This document shows positions 1 through 12,005 of a stretch of 64,000 nucleotides of DNA, one piece after another. Origin of the DNA: Mesostigma viride. Taxonomy: Eukaryota; Streptophyta; Mesostigmatophyceae; Mesostigmatales; Mesostigmataceae. The DNA is taken from assembly GCA_009746045.1 (NCBI GenBank), contig RPFO01000392.1:2172745-2236744 (forward strand), read 5' to 3'. Made by a program: the position numbers and the translations under genes. Position 1 is the stretch's first letter. Every line of letters starts with the position of its first letter. The notes beneath the pieces were generated by a model. It made no database searches, was not told the origin of the DNA, and saw nothing but the letters and a program-made list of their open reading frames with translations.

Positions 1-1713
1 GGGTGCGATCCCACCCATCAGCTTGCGCTTCGAGTGCATTCGATTTACCCGAGTTGTGCATAATGGGCACTGTCGCGGCACACGTGCATTCACCTGCACG
101 GCCATGCCCACCTGCCCTACCTCTGCCCGGGTCTGACAGCTCCGATGAAAACATCCTCTGCACTTCCAGAGCCCTGGACCTGCCTCATGCTGGCCACATG
201 CTGGTGCTGATCAAACCCGCACACGGCATGCCTGCAGGGCCAGACAGTCGCCTGCCTATTCGTACCCACGGCCTTGGAGACCACCATCTGTGTAGGCATC
301 CTTTAAGGCATAAGAGGCAAATGCTAGCACCCACTACCTACCCCTCACGACCGCCACCTACCCGTTACCTACCCCTCACAACCGCCACCTACCCATTGCC
401 TACTGGGTCCTGACACCTACTCGTTGGGCTACTTGCGCCCATCACCTACCCATTGCCTGCTGGTGCTCCTCACCTACCGGTCAGCTACTGGCACCCGTCA
501 CCCACCCGTTTACTACTTGCGCCACTACCTATCCTTACCTACTGGCATCGTCAGCTACCCGTTGACTACTTGCGCAATTACCTATCATGACCTACTGGCA
601 CCCGTCACCTACCCCGTGAGCACCGCGTCCCGATACGTGTGCACCGGCAGCTTGCACTTGATGATCGCGTTCATGCCCGGCGTGAGGGGAATGCCAATAT
701 CCACCTGAGAGGGGGAGGGGGGGGGACGGCCCAGGGGCCGTGGGATGGGTGATGATTTGAGCCACGATTGGTGCCCAGCGATCACCATGTCACCGTCACC
801 CTGGTGTGCTCTTGAGGCGTGAACAAGTGCCGAATGCCAGTGTGGAGTGTTAGGAGAGAGGGACCTATTAATGTTTCAAGCGTGCACAACAGCTATGGGT
901 TTGTTTTAGCCATCACGTTCGCCAAAGCAGAGAGTACCCATCTTTGTATGCCACCCTGCGGGCATGTCTACACAAAACCTGCTCACTCTCGTAAGGGCCA
1001 TAAAGCGAGCACTACTCTTCAACGAAGTGGTCCCCACAAGGCCTGCAGAGCCGGCCGCTGAATACGTCGCCCTATTAATTCATTCATTCATTCATTCACG
1101 TGACTGCGTCAATACAGAGTAAAGCAACCTTCACCCCCTGTACACAACAAGAAGGAGAGAAGGCGCCCTAGCTCCTCTCACAGCCACAAGTGGACAGGCC
1201 ACAGAGCTCTCTCTCCACAGCATGGTGCCGGGGCGCAACACTGTGGGTGCCATACAAGCATGCAATACCATAGGTAGGCTGACGCATGGCTTACGCTATA
1301 AGGTAGGCTCAAGACGTCAGCTAAGGCGCAAGCCAATGGCCACAAGGAGCCAGAGCTGACTTAAGGCCTGCAACACTGAGCTAAAATCCTTCCAAGTGCT
1401 GTAGTGCCTAAGGTATCCCCTGGTTGGTTGCCCCCATCTAGACAACTAGCTTGAATGCTCCATCCCGGGGGGGCTTCCACAGTTTGTTGTTCACATAATG
1501 ATCCCCGCCCCCCCCCCGCTCGTACACGTGGGGCTTCTCAGGGCTGGAGTTGTGGCGATTTAGCCCCATGCCCCATGAACAGAGAGAAAGCAGCCATCCC
1601 GGACACGCTCCCGGATATGACATGGATGGCTTTGGAAAGCTGCACCCGCGATCTCACCACCCCCGGTGCCATCGCTACCCTGGGTGCCCCCATGCAGCAC
1701 CCTGGGTGCCCAC
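1..1713. other. No recognised gene (possible 3' part of enoyl-CoA isomerase)
   Basis: Apart from the degenerate minisatellite, a CATT run near 1080-1097 and a short C/G homopolymer tract near 1508-1518, I see no recognisable coding sequence. The C-terminal exons of the enoyl-CoA isomerase should lie here on the minus strand. An open minus-strand stretch at about 1545-1660 contains the residues GMAAF and might belong to it, but I could not tie it to the gene by splice phase. Confidence 0.4.
335..650. repeat. Degenerate CACCTACC-rich minisatellite
   Basis: The segment is made of imperfect copies of a roughly 30-60 bp unit built around CACCTACC, TACCCGTT and TACTGGCACC. The copies diverge in sequence and spacing, so this is an old array. 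It has no coding support. The flanking DNA (1-334 and 651-1713) shows short open frames only, and I recognise no gene in it. Confidence 0.55.
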
Positions 1714-3109
1714 CTCGCTCAAAAAGATGAAGCCCTTGTCTCGCCGCATGCAGCGGTAATCGTGGGCCAGCGCAAGCATGCAGCCGCCGGCTGCCGCATG
1801 GCCACTGGATGGCGGGGGGGGAGACGGTGAGACAGCGGGAAAAAAGAAGAAACGACGCATAAGGAAGAGAAGCATAAGGAGAAGGCGAGGCACAGGAAAG
1901 AAGGGAGCCACAGACGTTGGGAGAAAGAGGCAGGACGTGTGGATGAACTGATGGGAGTTCAAGTCTGCCAGATGCTTGACTGCCCACCCCAGCCATTAGC
2001 CAGGGACTTTGTGAGATCAATCAACGCGATGGTCTGTGCCAGCACCCGCGGACTGTTCGACCGCAAGTCATGACGTATTTCGTTTCCTATAGCCACCACA
2101 AGTATAAATGTGGCAGCCCCAGGCAACCCATAGATGCAGCGACAGGCCTGCACATTGGTTTTCTTTCTGCCCAGGCCAGCTGCTATGGGCCCTACACGAC
2201 GAGGGAGCGGGATGCAGAGGACCAGGGACCAGTGGCAGCCGGCCGCGCGACTCACTTGATGACCGCCACCGTGGGCAGGGGGAAGCACAGGAAGCGCGCC
2301 AGCAGGACTTGGAAACTGTGGATGAATGGCTGGGGGCGACAGAGCGCGTGTGTACTTTGTGGGTTTGTCAGAGACCACGGTGGGGGCCAAGACAGCTGGA
2401 CACGTGAGCATGCGCGCCCGATGCCATGAACCAGCATGCAGCATCGCAGGTTCAGCAGGAGCGCGTCCACCTGAAACAGCGGGCCAGGCTCACATGCTGA
2501 TACTGCATTCGTGGCGGTGCCTGCACAAGGGCTGTTCTAACGATCCTGGTGGCTGCGTGCGCCCTCAACGACCCCCATCAATCAGCATCGCTTTGTGCTG
2601 CATTCACTCATGCTGCGCTCATGCTGCATTCATTTTCGATGACCTACCCCCCCACACCAGCAGCAGAGAGGGTGCATGTGCACTAGCGGCTCTCGTGAAG
2701 CTGCATCAAGGCGCATGCCCTCACAAACCGTGACTGATCCTCATACGACGAACCATGCCTGGGTGCCTGGAGTCTGCACTACAGCAGAGCCCAGAAAATG
2801 TAACGCAGCATGCTGCGGTCTAGACCACTTGCTTGCCGGCGCTTGCCCATCTCATTGACCACCGCCCGGATGCGGAGAAAAGTCCATAAGCCAAAGTCTG
2901 TAAGCCTATGCTGGCTACTCCAACCATAACAAGGCGGTGCATGACATTGCTGTTGCCAACTGCCACTGGATGGCTACCCGATCCCACCCCATGCACGTAG
3001 GGGTCAGATCTACGACAAGGAACTCCTGTTCTGTTCCCGCACGCACTTCGACTTGGCGGGGGTGCTTGGCCAGCCACTGCAGGTCGAGCCCGTTGGAGAA
3101 GAACTTGCC
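1714..3109 (-). CDS. ECI: Delta3,delta2-enoyl-CoA isomerase / crotonase family, partial exon set
   Basis: I recognise three minus-strand exons. Exon 3109-3047 encodes GKFFSNGLDLQWLAKH and ends at donor GAA|gtgcgt. Exon 2315-2256 encodes LARFLCFPLPTVAVI and ends in phase 2 at AA|gtgagt. Exon 1804-1714 begins at cag|TGGC and restores the frame to give AVINGHAAAGGCMLALAHDY, then reaches FIFLSE before GAG|gtgggc. GKFFSNGLD and NGHAAAGG are the two oxyanion-hole segments of the crotonase fold. The combination, with HDY and the FLSE glutamate, fits plant and fungal peroxisomal enoyl-CoA isomerases, which move cis or trans 3-double bonds to trans-2 during beta-oxidation of unsaturated fatty acids. 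A small exon near 2469-2430 (VDALLLNL after a tttcag acceptor) may lie between the first two, but its donor phase is unresolved. I did not find the N-terminus or the C-terminal exons, so the gene may be incomplete or have exons I cannot see. Family assignment is strong; exact substrate and location are inferred. Confidence 0.72.
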
Positions 3110-4215
3110 CTGTGGGTTAGGAGACAAACGCCAGCACGTCCACACGCCGCACGCTGGTTGACATAGCAGCAAGTGCCGGGTGGGTGGGTGGGCAGCCTGT
3201 TTCGTTGTGTGCGATGGCTACAGGTGCGTTGGCCCCCGTATATGTTGGCAGAGACACACACACGCGCCACTTTCCCATCCCTGCCCACCCACTGTCACCT
3301 GTCCACATGTCCACATGCGCATGCCCATGCATGCACCCGCTTGGACGCGTGCGCATGCACCAGGAGAACATGCTTGAATAAATAGGCACAAACGCACGCG
3401 GGGGCAGGCAGGCACGTAACCCTGCGCAGGCGAACATGTACCACCGCACGTGAGCACACTGTGCACATGCATGCGCCACACAGACACAAGCGTGCACACC
3501 CACAATGGACAAGCTCAGGTGAACATGCGCCCTTGGTACCCCATGCCAGACCATGCGCAGGCAGTCGCCTTTGCTGCTGAGTCGTGTTGTTGCTCGTGCA
3601 ATGCCCGCTATCCACATAGCTGCTGACTGCCGCTCTGCCACCGACGGCGTGGGGAAACGACGGGTCGTCGCCATACCATGACACGAGCGCTGATGCTGCA
3701 TGATGCCACCGACCTTGGACAGCCCAGTGATGTCTGCTACTGGCGTGCATGCAAGTCACATGCCGCACACCACCCATCCTGTAATTGACCCTGTGTCCAC
3801 GTGCACGCCTCCCTTACGCCAGCAAAGGCCATTACAGAAGCCCCGGCAGACATGGGAGGCCATGGATGAGATCACACCCTGTCGTGTGCGCATCAACGAT
3901 AGATCAGGAGCAGGTGGCAGGGTCCCTGGGTTACGGGTTAAGGATCAAGATAGTGCGCACTGTGGTATCAAGACACTGCCCCACCTATCCTAGAGGCTGA
4001 GCCATGGCCGCGCACGGGTAGCTTTTAAGTGTGGCAGATGATGAGAGGCGCGTTGGTCACTACAAAAGCAGCGTACTTTAGCAACACGGAATCGTCAGAA
4101 CACTTCCATCAGCCGCGTGAGCAAACGGCACTGCGCGCTCACAACTCGCTCCCTGGACGCCACCGGTGCCGCGGCTGGCAAAACAGGGGTCCCAGAGTTC
4201 CCAGATATAACCACC

Positions 4216-4291
4216 ATTGTGCGGATGTACAGCTGCGCAGCCACGCAGACAACATTGTGCGGATGTACAGCTGCGCAGCCACGCAGACAAC
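4216..4291. repeat. 38-bp perfect tandem duplication
   Basis: Two identical 38-bp units lie back to back (4216-4253 and 4254-4291), each containing GCGGATGTACAGCTGCGC. Perfect identity implies a recent duplication. No gene is recognised around it. Confidence 0.8.
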
Positions 4292-6267
4292 AGCTTGCCC
4301 TTCATAAGGCATCAGCCATGCGCAAATTGGCACTTGCCTACAGGTGATGGTCACTGTACCTGCCCCACAGTGACCAGTGCCGCCGACTCTGGGTCCGCCT
4401 CCACCTGCACGAGGCGGCGGGGGACAACAGACATGTGTTACCACCCTAGCAGTATCTTGTTCACACGCTCGCAAAACATTATTTGCACCATCGACAAACA
4501 TGGGCCGTAAGCCTTCAGCAGAAGTCACCGAGCAGAGCATGAGGGTATGGGCGAGCCGTTGGCGCGACACCCCAAAGGACTTGCGAGAGTGGGGAAAAGA
4601 AGAAGACGGGCAGGAGATCCACTAGGTGTAACATGTGCTGGAATTGTTTGAAACCCCCTGATGCGATCTGCTAGGGGTACCTTTGTTGAATGCGTCCATC
4701 CTTGTCTAGAACACCAGTAGCAGTAGCAGGACGACCCGCCATGCCATAGCTACATGACAGGGTGCCGTAGCATGACAACATGCACTTCTGCCAGCGGACC
4801 AGCACATAATTACACGCAAGACTAGCAGCACACTGCTGCCCAGGCACACCGCTCATGGACAGGGCAAGGGGGCATCCCACCGCTCATGGGCAGGGAAAAG
4901 GCACACCCCACCGCTCCCCTCCATGCTCAATCGATGCCCGAATGAGGAAGATGACATGGATGGGGCATTCTGGCTCTGGCAGCAACCACCCTAGACTATA
5001 AGGGTTTGGCCTAGTAGCCCACGGCAGATCCAAGGGAGCTGTGGGCAGGATGGCGTGTATGGCTGGATTACAAGGTCCTAGTGGCTAGCAATGCTTGGAC
5101 ACGCAGTGGCTACTAGCTGTGCAGGACACGCTGGCATAGATAACCCAGAGGGGTTGGGCCAGGAGAAGGGTGAGTGACATCCTTAGATCTGCACGCCTGC
5201 TGCAGCTACGATGGGGTACTGGACTACCCGACCCCAGCTTATCAATCATGTGACTTCCGTGGATCATCACCACGATGGATAACCGATCACCCTCTGGCAT
5301 GAGATACCGGCATACAGAGCATGCCCCATACAGGGTGTCCTCCCGTCTAGGTCCCCATGCAGAGAATCCCCGCGTGTCGTTCAGGCTGAAGCGGCTAGCG
5401 CCAAGAGCACGGGCAGAAGCGAGCATGCTGGTCACATTTGGCGAAACAGGGCTACACGTTCGGTATCAGTTCCAGGATCGAGAGGAGTGTGATGGTCCAA
5501 ACGCGGTATATCTGTTTTAATTGACCCCCACTATCATCGAAACCCGACAAACAACCCACATATTCACCTGATCTAGAGCCTCGTTAAGCTTGGAAACAAA
5601 CTCTGGATTGAATCTGGAGTTCCATGGGAAAGCCAATCAGAAATCAAGCAATTGATTGTGAAATGATAAATGGTTTTGTACCATTTGGTGCCGCGGAAAG
5701 CCAACTACGCCGTCCATCAAAGTGCATGTTAAATCGGTCAGAGATGGCGGGATCTACCACATTCGACCACTACGGCCTGACTACAGCCCACCTGTGCTCT
5801 GAATTTTCACCCAAGAGTCGGAGGACCCGAACATTACCAACTTTGACCAACTCGCACATGATGAATTTGACGGCTAAGAAGTTTCGAGGAATGCCGACAA
5901 GGGAGCTGTCACCAACAAGGCAAGTCTGCGATGCTCTAGGATAGACCGGGAAAAAGGTTCGCTAGCGAAGAAGCCGCCTTTGATTTCAGGTCCCACAACG
6001 CAACTCTCCGCAGTAATCCCACGTGGGAAAGGCCCGCTTTTGGGAGGGAGTACGTCTGAATATTGATGGTCGCACCCTCGCCCTGGACTTCCCCGCGAAC
6101 GTCAGCAAACCGCGTTGTAATCCTGTCCCCGCTGCAAGCTCGTCCGTGACCGCCACGCCTTGAGGTGCTGAAAGCATCCTTTAATAATAAAAATACTAAT
6201 AAGATTAGTACTTTTTGTACTAATTTGATAATTTTCCGGCCAATGAGTGAGTTCTACTGTATGATGA

Positions 6268-6306
6268 CAACAACAACAACAACAACAACAAGTCAACAAC
6301 AACAAC
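6268..6306. repeat. (CAA)n microsatellite
   Basis: ACAACAACA repeats, interrupted once by GTCA. It is a short simple repeat in the upstream region of the cereblon-like gene. Confidence 0.85.
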
Positions 6307-6951
6307 TCAGCCACCCGGTGCTGGCGTCGTCAGCATTACGTGATTTAAGTCACACGGGGCACCGACCGTAGGAACAACCTAGGAAACGAATCTCGCGCTT
6401 GTAGGCACTGGGCGGTGGGCACTGGGCAGACTGAGTCGTGTTGCATCGCAAAATGTGGAACGCATGCGCAGATATCACTTGTATACCTCAAATAATTTTT
6501 TTAGTTTTTTAAATGTACAAGTCACATACTACGACATATTACGAGGAAAATTTGAGGCTTGTGTTCAAGTGCGTAGTTATTGACATGAATAATTGGATCC
6601 TGCAGAAGAAACCACTTTCTCAATTCGTCTTTCGCCAGTAAAACAGAGTTCAGCAGTTAAGCAGTTGTGTATGATGTGTTGTAAGATGTGTTGTAAAGAC
6701 ACATCGCGCGAACAGAAGATCTTATCGGCGCAATGAACATATTGTATATGACAGGATATTCTCGTTTCAGCGCTTAATCAATCTCGGTTCCAATGCGAAT
6801 TAATGACTTGTGGAGCGTGATAGCTTGAATAATGACGTTATATTTCCATGTAAGGATTTTTGTGTGCTTCAGATGGTCCGAGAAGGCTTTGCCTGGTCGT
6901 CTGCTGTAGAATCGGCTGAGTTGGGGGACCGTCCGCACGTTTTATCTCGGT

Positions 6952-6960
6952 CTTTATAAG
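6952..6960 (+). promoter_or_regulatory. Possible TATA element of the cereblon homologue
   Basis: CTTTATAAG lies about 55 bp upstream of the first in-frame ATG (7015). Spacing and sequence suit a TATA box with a short 5' UTR, but there is no transcript evidence. Confidence 0.3.
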
Positions 6961-7014
6961 TCTTGAGGCTCTATTGGGTCCTGGGTATGCGCTGGGCGTC
7001 CTTGGTTTCGGTCG

Positions 7015-10000
7015 ATGTTGCGACGGTACCTGAGGAGATTGGGAGCATTAATGGCGTCCGATGACAGCAACAGCAGGAGCGTACCTGACGACGCGTCCAT
7101 GTCCGAGAACGACCAAGGGGCAGAGAATGCGGAAGATAGGAGGCTAGACTTCCCTGCCACGTTAGCCATGGTCGTGCTCGAGCCGGCTGTCACGATGGAC
7201 GATGATGCGGATGACAGCGACTCTTCCAACAGTTCAGGGAGCAGTGAAGAGGGGGGCGAGAGCGAAGGCGAAGACATACTGGTCGCCGACGGTACGCAGC
7301 TGCAGGCGTCCAGCCACTCGTACCTGGGCGAGGTCGATGACGTGAATCATCGGAGCGGCATCCTGCTGCTGCCACCTGGCACCTCTGTGGAGCTGCCCCT
7401 GTTCCACCTGGACGGCATTGTCCTGTTCCCTGGTGCGTGCGGCTACTTTTAGATACCGCTCTGGCGTCAGTTGATGGTGAGGATGGACCATGGTGACTTG
7501 GCAGGCAGGCATGTCCTTTCGGTGACCTACCGCTCCGTGTGCACAGTTCCTGCCACCTGGGCGTATGCGCATTGAAAGTTGGCCCCCCACACCTAGTTCC
7601 CATGACAGGACACGACACGACAGGACACGACACGACAGGACACGACAGGACACGACACGACACGACACGACACGACACGACACGACACGACACGACACGA
7701 CACGACACGACACGACACGACACGACACGACACGACAAGACACGACACGACAGACACGACACGACACGACACGACACGACACGACACGACAAGACACGAC
7801 ACGACACGACACGACACGACACGACACGACACGACACGACACGACACGACACGACACGACACGACACGACACGACACGACACGACACGACACGACACGAC
7901 ACGACACGACACGACACGACACGACACGACACGACACGACACGGACACGGCACGGCACGGCACGGCACGACATGACACGGCACGGCACGGCACGGCACGG
8001 CACGGCACGGCACGGCACGGCACGGCACGGCACGGCACGGCACGGCACGGCACGGCACGGCACGGCACGGCACGGCACGGCACGGCACGGTACCGACGGC
8101 TGTGGTCACTCTAGTTCACCAAACTAGGATACAGCGCACCTTGCTCACACCGCGGTAGTGGACAACCTGGCCCGAAGGGAAACCATGGCGATGATGGAAG
8201 AATGGCTCTGTTATACGAGTGGCTTGGAATGAATGTGTGCATGAGCGAATGGGGGCAGGAGGGGATGTGTGCATGAGCGGAGGGGGGCATGAGTGGAGGG
8301 GGGCATGAGCGGAGGGGGGCATGAGCGGAGGGGGGCATGAGCGGAGGGGGGCATGAGCGGAGGGGGCCAGGAGGGGATGTGTGCATGAGCGGAGGGGGGC
8401 ATGAGCGGATGGTCTCCCCTTGTACTCCCCTGTGCATCGAACGAGTCCCGCTGTCGCTGGCCCTTGTCTTCTGACTATCCGACGCACTGGCTTGGCCGGT
8501 CAGCAAGTTGTGTTTCCTTTCTCCATTACGCGGTGGCAGGCAGGTAACCCCTGCCTGCCCTCTATATGCTATTCACAACACCCAGTGCTCCCTGATGCTA
8601 GCCACCGCACCTGCTCTTTGGTGCCTTGCCTCCTAGGGTCCCGTTATCCATGCTCATCCAGGGAGGAAAGTGGGCATGATGTTGCATGAATATTCTGTGT
8701 GTCTGTCACAGCGGTACTACGGCCTATGTTTATCACACTCCCCGGCAAGGCATGCCCTATTTACCAACCCCACCCCCTTTTGGGAAAGCGTCCTCTGCCC
8801 CAGCGCCCTCGTTGGGATTTGCCGACCCCGCCCCCTCCAACCCCAAGTGACCCGCTTCCGCTGCAATGCATGCCCCCTCCCCCCTTGTTTTGGGAAACAT
8901 CTTCTCCTCCTCCCCTCCCCCCTCCTCCCTCCAGGTGACACGCTCCCCCTGCGTGTGATCCAACCGCGCCAGCGCGCCGCGGTGGAGTGTGCGATGGAGT
9001 CGTCCCGCACGCTTGCAGTGGTCCTGCTCGAGCGGCAAGGGTGGGACGCCACATCCGTCGCCTCCGTGGGCACCACCGCGGAGATCCGCCGCCTGCGCCG
9101 CTGCCCCGACGGTGCCCTCAACGTGCTGTGCACCGGCCGGCAGCGGTTCGATGTGGAGCGGGTGTGGAGCACTGCAGATACAGGCATGCGCATGGCGCGC
9201 GTGGGGGTGCGGGAAGACCCCCCTGTGCGGTCCTGGCCCCGCGCCGCGTTTGCCAGCATGGTGGTCGTGCCCGCGAGGGGCCACGGTCCCCAGCATGCCC
9301 CGACCCGCTGGTCCCGCCTGGCCCCTCTCTCGCCCTGGCCGGCATGGGTGTATTGCTCCGTGGATGCCTTTGTGTTGGCGCGCCGAGCGCTTGCGATGCT
9401 GCAGGCGCGGCGCGACTCGGCAGTGCCCACCCCACCCGCACTGTTGGAGGACCCGCAGGCGGCGTCCTACTGGCTCGCGCGCAACCTGCCGCTTGCAGAC
9501 AGCACACGGCTGGAGCTGCTGGCAGCCGCGTCGGTGGTGGACCGGCTGCGGCGGGTGATAGAATTACTGGACGGCATGGCGGTGCTGCGTTGCCGCACAT
9601 GCCGCGCACGCGTCGCGGATGCAAAGGACGTCTTCTCGCTCTCGATGGATGGGCCGGTGGCGGCATATGTGAATACCAATGGTGAGTAGGTCCACACCAA
9701 CCGTGAGTAGGTCCACACCAACCGTGAGCAGGTCCACACCAAGGCAAGGGCTATGTTCCTTCACAATTATTCCTTACCGGGCTGGCACCGCTTTAGAAGT
9801 CCCACCCACAATGTCACTGCTTGTTCTTACACAACCAATAACTGTTTAAGTAACTCTATTGAATCATCTAGTCTATTACTTATGTATCCCATCTCTATAC
9901 CCCAATAACTGTTTAAGTAACTCTATTGAATCATCTAGTCTATTACTTATGTATCCCATCTCTATACCCCAATAACTGTTTAAGTAACTCTATTGAATCA

Positions 10001-10627
10001 TCTAGTCTATTACTTATGTATCCCATCTCTATACCCCAATAACTGTTTAAGTAACTCTATTGAATCATCTAGTCTATTACTTATGTATCCCATCTCTATA
10101 CCCCAATAACTGTTTAAGTAACTCTATTGAATCATCTAGTCTATTACTTATGTATCCCATCTCTATACCCCAATAACTGTTTAAGTAACTCTATTGAATC
10201 ATCTAGTCTATTACTTATGTATCCCATCTCTATACCCCCCTGGCTCCGTACACCCCCTCCTACCACAGGCTTCGTCCACGAAGCGGTGACAGTGCGCCAC
10301 GTGTCGGGCCTGCAACTGGAAGGAGACCCCCAGACGGAGCACAGCTGGTTCCCAGGTTACGCCTGGACCATCGCCTACTGCGGCCGGTGCGGCGAACACA
10401 TGGGGTGGCGCTTCACACGCGTGCGCAACAGCTCCACCTCCAAGCGGGCGTCCTTCAGCGGCGGCGGCGGCAGTCAGCGTGCTGCGATGGAGGTGGATGG
10501 GGCCAGGCCGGAGGGTACTGCTCAAGGAGCGGAGGGTCCGCATGCAGCAGCAGCAACGTCCTCCACCTGGTCCCGGCCGCACACGTTCTGGGGGCTGAGG
10601 CGACCCGCCATCATCCAGTCCAGCTGA
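7015..10627 (+). CDS. CRBN: Cereblon homologue (Lon-N plus CULT domain), CRL4 substrate receptor
   Basis: Three exons join in frame: 7015-7432, 8935-9681 and 10269-10627, giving 507 residues from ATG 7015 or 495 from ATG 7051 (MASDDS). Introns are G|gtgcgt...ccag and G|gtgagt...acag, both phase 1. An acidic, Ser-rich leader is followed by the Lon N-terminal-like domain, with LPLFHLDGIVLFPGDTLPLR, GTTAEIRRLR and CTGRQRF, close to the animal cereblon pattern. The C-terminal CULT domain has CRTC and CGRC zinc knuckles, VHEAVTV, and HSWFPGYAW...GW, which carries the three pocket tryptophans that bind thalidomide-type imides and C-terminal cyclic imide degrons in animal cereblon. FWGLRRPAI at the end matches the family C-terminus. 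Cereblon docks substrates on DDB1-CUL4 ubiquitin ligases; that role here follows from homology. Intron 1 holds the pentamer arrays, and intron 2 starts with a duplicated donor and holds a 67-bp array. The start between 7015 and 7051 is unproven. Confidence 0.93.
7606..8093. repeat. Two-block pentanucleotide array, (CACGA)n then (CACGG)n
   Basis: About 335 bp of CACGA, with scattered CAGGA and CAAGA variants and one 4-nt slip near 7750, switches near 7942 to about 150 bp of CACGG. It lies entirely within intron 1 of the cereblon homologue. Long open frames across it on both strands are artefacts of a 5-nt unit lacking stops. Confidence 0.97.
8277..8408. repeat. GGAGGGGGGCATGAGC short tandem repeat
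   Basis: About eight 16-bp units of GGAGGGGGGCATGAGC, some longer where AGGAGGGGATGTGTGC is inserted, lie in intron 1 of the cereblon homologue. Confidence 0.85.
9675..9742 (+). repeat. 21-bp tandem array of the exon-2 splice donor (cereblon homologue)
   Basis: Three 21-bp units (9675-9695, 9696-9716, 9717-9737) plus a fragment each run from ACCAA through a donor (GGTGAGTAGG, CGTGAGTAGG, CGTGAGCAGG) to GTCCAC. The first copy is the real exon-2 end (TACCAATG|gtgagt), so the array is seeded exactly on the exon-intron junction. The unit is a multiple of three. Confidence 0.85.
9836..10238. repeat. 67-bp A+T-rich minisatellite, 6 near-identical copies
   Basis: The unit starts at AATAACTGTTTAAGTAACTC and repeats every 67 bp (starts at 9837, 9904, 9971 and so on) for six copies that look identical. 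It fills most of intron 2 of the cereblon homologue and stops about 30 bp before the acceptor at 10268. Its low GC content contrasts with the GC-rich exons on both sides. Confidence 0.95.
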
Positions 10628-11800
10628 GGGCCGCATTTGGCGCCATGGCTCGCCAGGCCCACCAGGCCTCCCTCGCGTGTGACTCAAGTGTGTTCCTTTT
10701 GCAGCGTTGCCTCTCGCGTTGTTAAGGACATTCCTGGACGTTCTGGAATGCCGAGTTGGCACGCACCTGCTGCCATGATGGTCCCAGCGAGCGCCATCGT
10801 CCAGATCGAGGCCCGTTCAGGAGTTCGCCAGTATGACGGTGGGCGAAAGTTCTTGCTTGTTGTGCATGGGCACTCGACGTGCGCCGTGAGTCAAAGACCG
10901 CGTGAATCACAGTCCACGGCGTGGACAGGCTATGCATCTCCGCTATTGAAGCGATCTTGCCTCCGTTGGCAGCTACCTCTGTGCAGCAGCACACTATACT
11001 GGGTAGCTTCCTCTGCTTCCCTGTTTGGACATGGGCTCTAGTGACCCCACAGTGTCGTGGGGTGCTTCTGCGGCTACTTGGCACGCAACAGCGTCACCAT
11101 CCCACGAGATGATGACATCAGGTGCAGATATCCCCGATCTACCTGTCCCATTCATTAGTAGTGTAAGAGAGACATCTGTTCCTGTACGTGTAAGACATGT
11201 GTGGGCTCCCTGTCAGCATTGCTGCCATGGATGTGGCACAACTTGGTGCCAGTTTCCGTTCCCCTGCGTCTACACATCATGAGTGATGCATCATGGGGCG
11301 GACAGCGGCTCTCTGTTGTTACAAGTCCAAAGAGGCACTGATGCAGCTTTCTACTGCCCCTTTGGGAAAGCAGTGTCTGCTATCAACTTCATTTCCTGCT
11401 GCAACGCATTTGCCCCCTAGCACCGTGCTAAGCAGAGCTGTCGCATGGTGCTCAATCTAGTCACTTATGCGACGGCATGTGCCACATGATGGCCCAAGTA
11501 TTTATTCGATAATTGTACATACCACATCGACTGCATCAAACTCAGAAATTGAGTGATGTCTAGATCCGTTGCCATATATCGCTGCACTTGCTGATTGATC
11601 AATCCTGTTTTGGGGCTACCCTCTTTTCTCAACTTCACTTGAACATGCATACATGAATTGCCAACGGATATCTGATGCATGCATGGACACTATGTGATTC
11701 ATCCTATGTATGCTAGCTCATTCAACAACTTTGCCCAATGCATAATTAGTACTTGCGTGCCACATGGCACGGGGCCATGTGCATGCACGGGGCCATTCAT
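10628..11800. other. Intergenic region, no recognised gene
   Basis: This follows the cereblon stop codon and should include its 3' UTR. I see no domain, RNA or transposon similarity. Confidence 0.5.
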
Positions 11801-11964
11801 TCCCTCCCTCCCTCCCTCCCTCCCTCCCTCCCTCCCTCCCTCCCTCCCTCCCTCCCTCCCTCCCTCCCTCCCTCCCTCCCTCCCTCCCTCCCTCCCTCCC
11901 TCCCTCCCTCCCTCCCTCCCTCCCTCCCTCCCTCCCTCCCTCCCTCCCTCCCTCCCTCCCTCCC
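11801..11964. repeat. (TCCC)n microsatellite, about 41 units
   Basis: An uninterrupted TCCC tetranucleotide run, polypurine on the minus strand (GGGA). It may adopt triplex structures. Ser/Leu/Pro-rich and Gly/Arg/Glu-rich frames across it are artefacts. Confidence 0.97.
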
Positions 11965-12005
11965 GAGAGTCATGCACAGGGGACGAGCTTTGTGGGCAAG
12001 TACCT

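Larger units (their letters stand above)
3110..6950. other. Intergenic region, no recognised gene
   Basis: Apart from the 38-bp duplication and a CAA run, I find no protein, RNA or mobile-element similarity. Open frames here (for example 5275-5520 plus and 5624-5944 plus) lack recognisable domains. From about 6160 onward the sequence becomes noticeably A+T richer, as expected of an upstream region for the gene starting at 7015. The 5' end of the enoyl-CoA isomerase may lie in 3110-3700 but is not identifiable. Confidence 0.5.

Noticed and set aside
5275-5944. Two short plus-strand open frames
   Set aside because: No similarity to any family I know, and no flanking splice or composition signal.
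9675-10238. CRISPR-like direct repeats
   Set aside because: Repeats here are contiguous with no unique spacers, in eukaryotic introns, and there are no cas genes.
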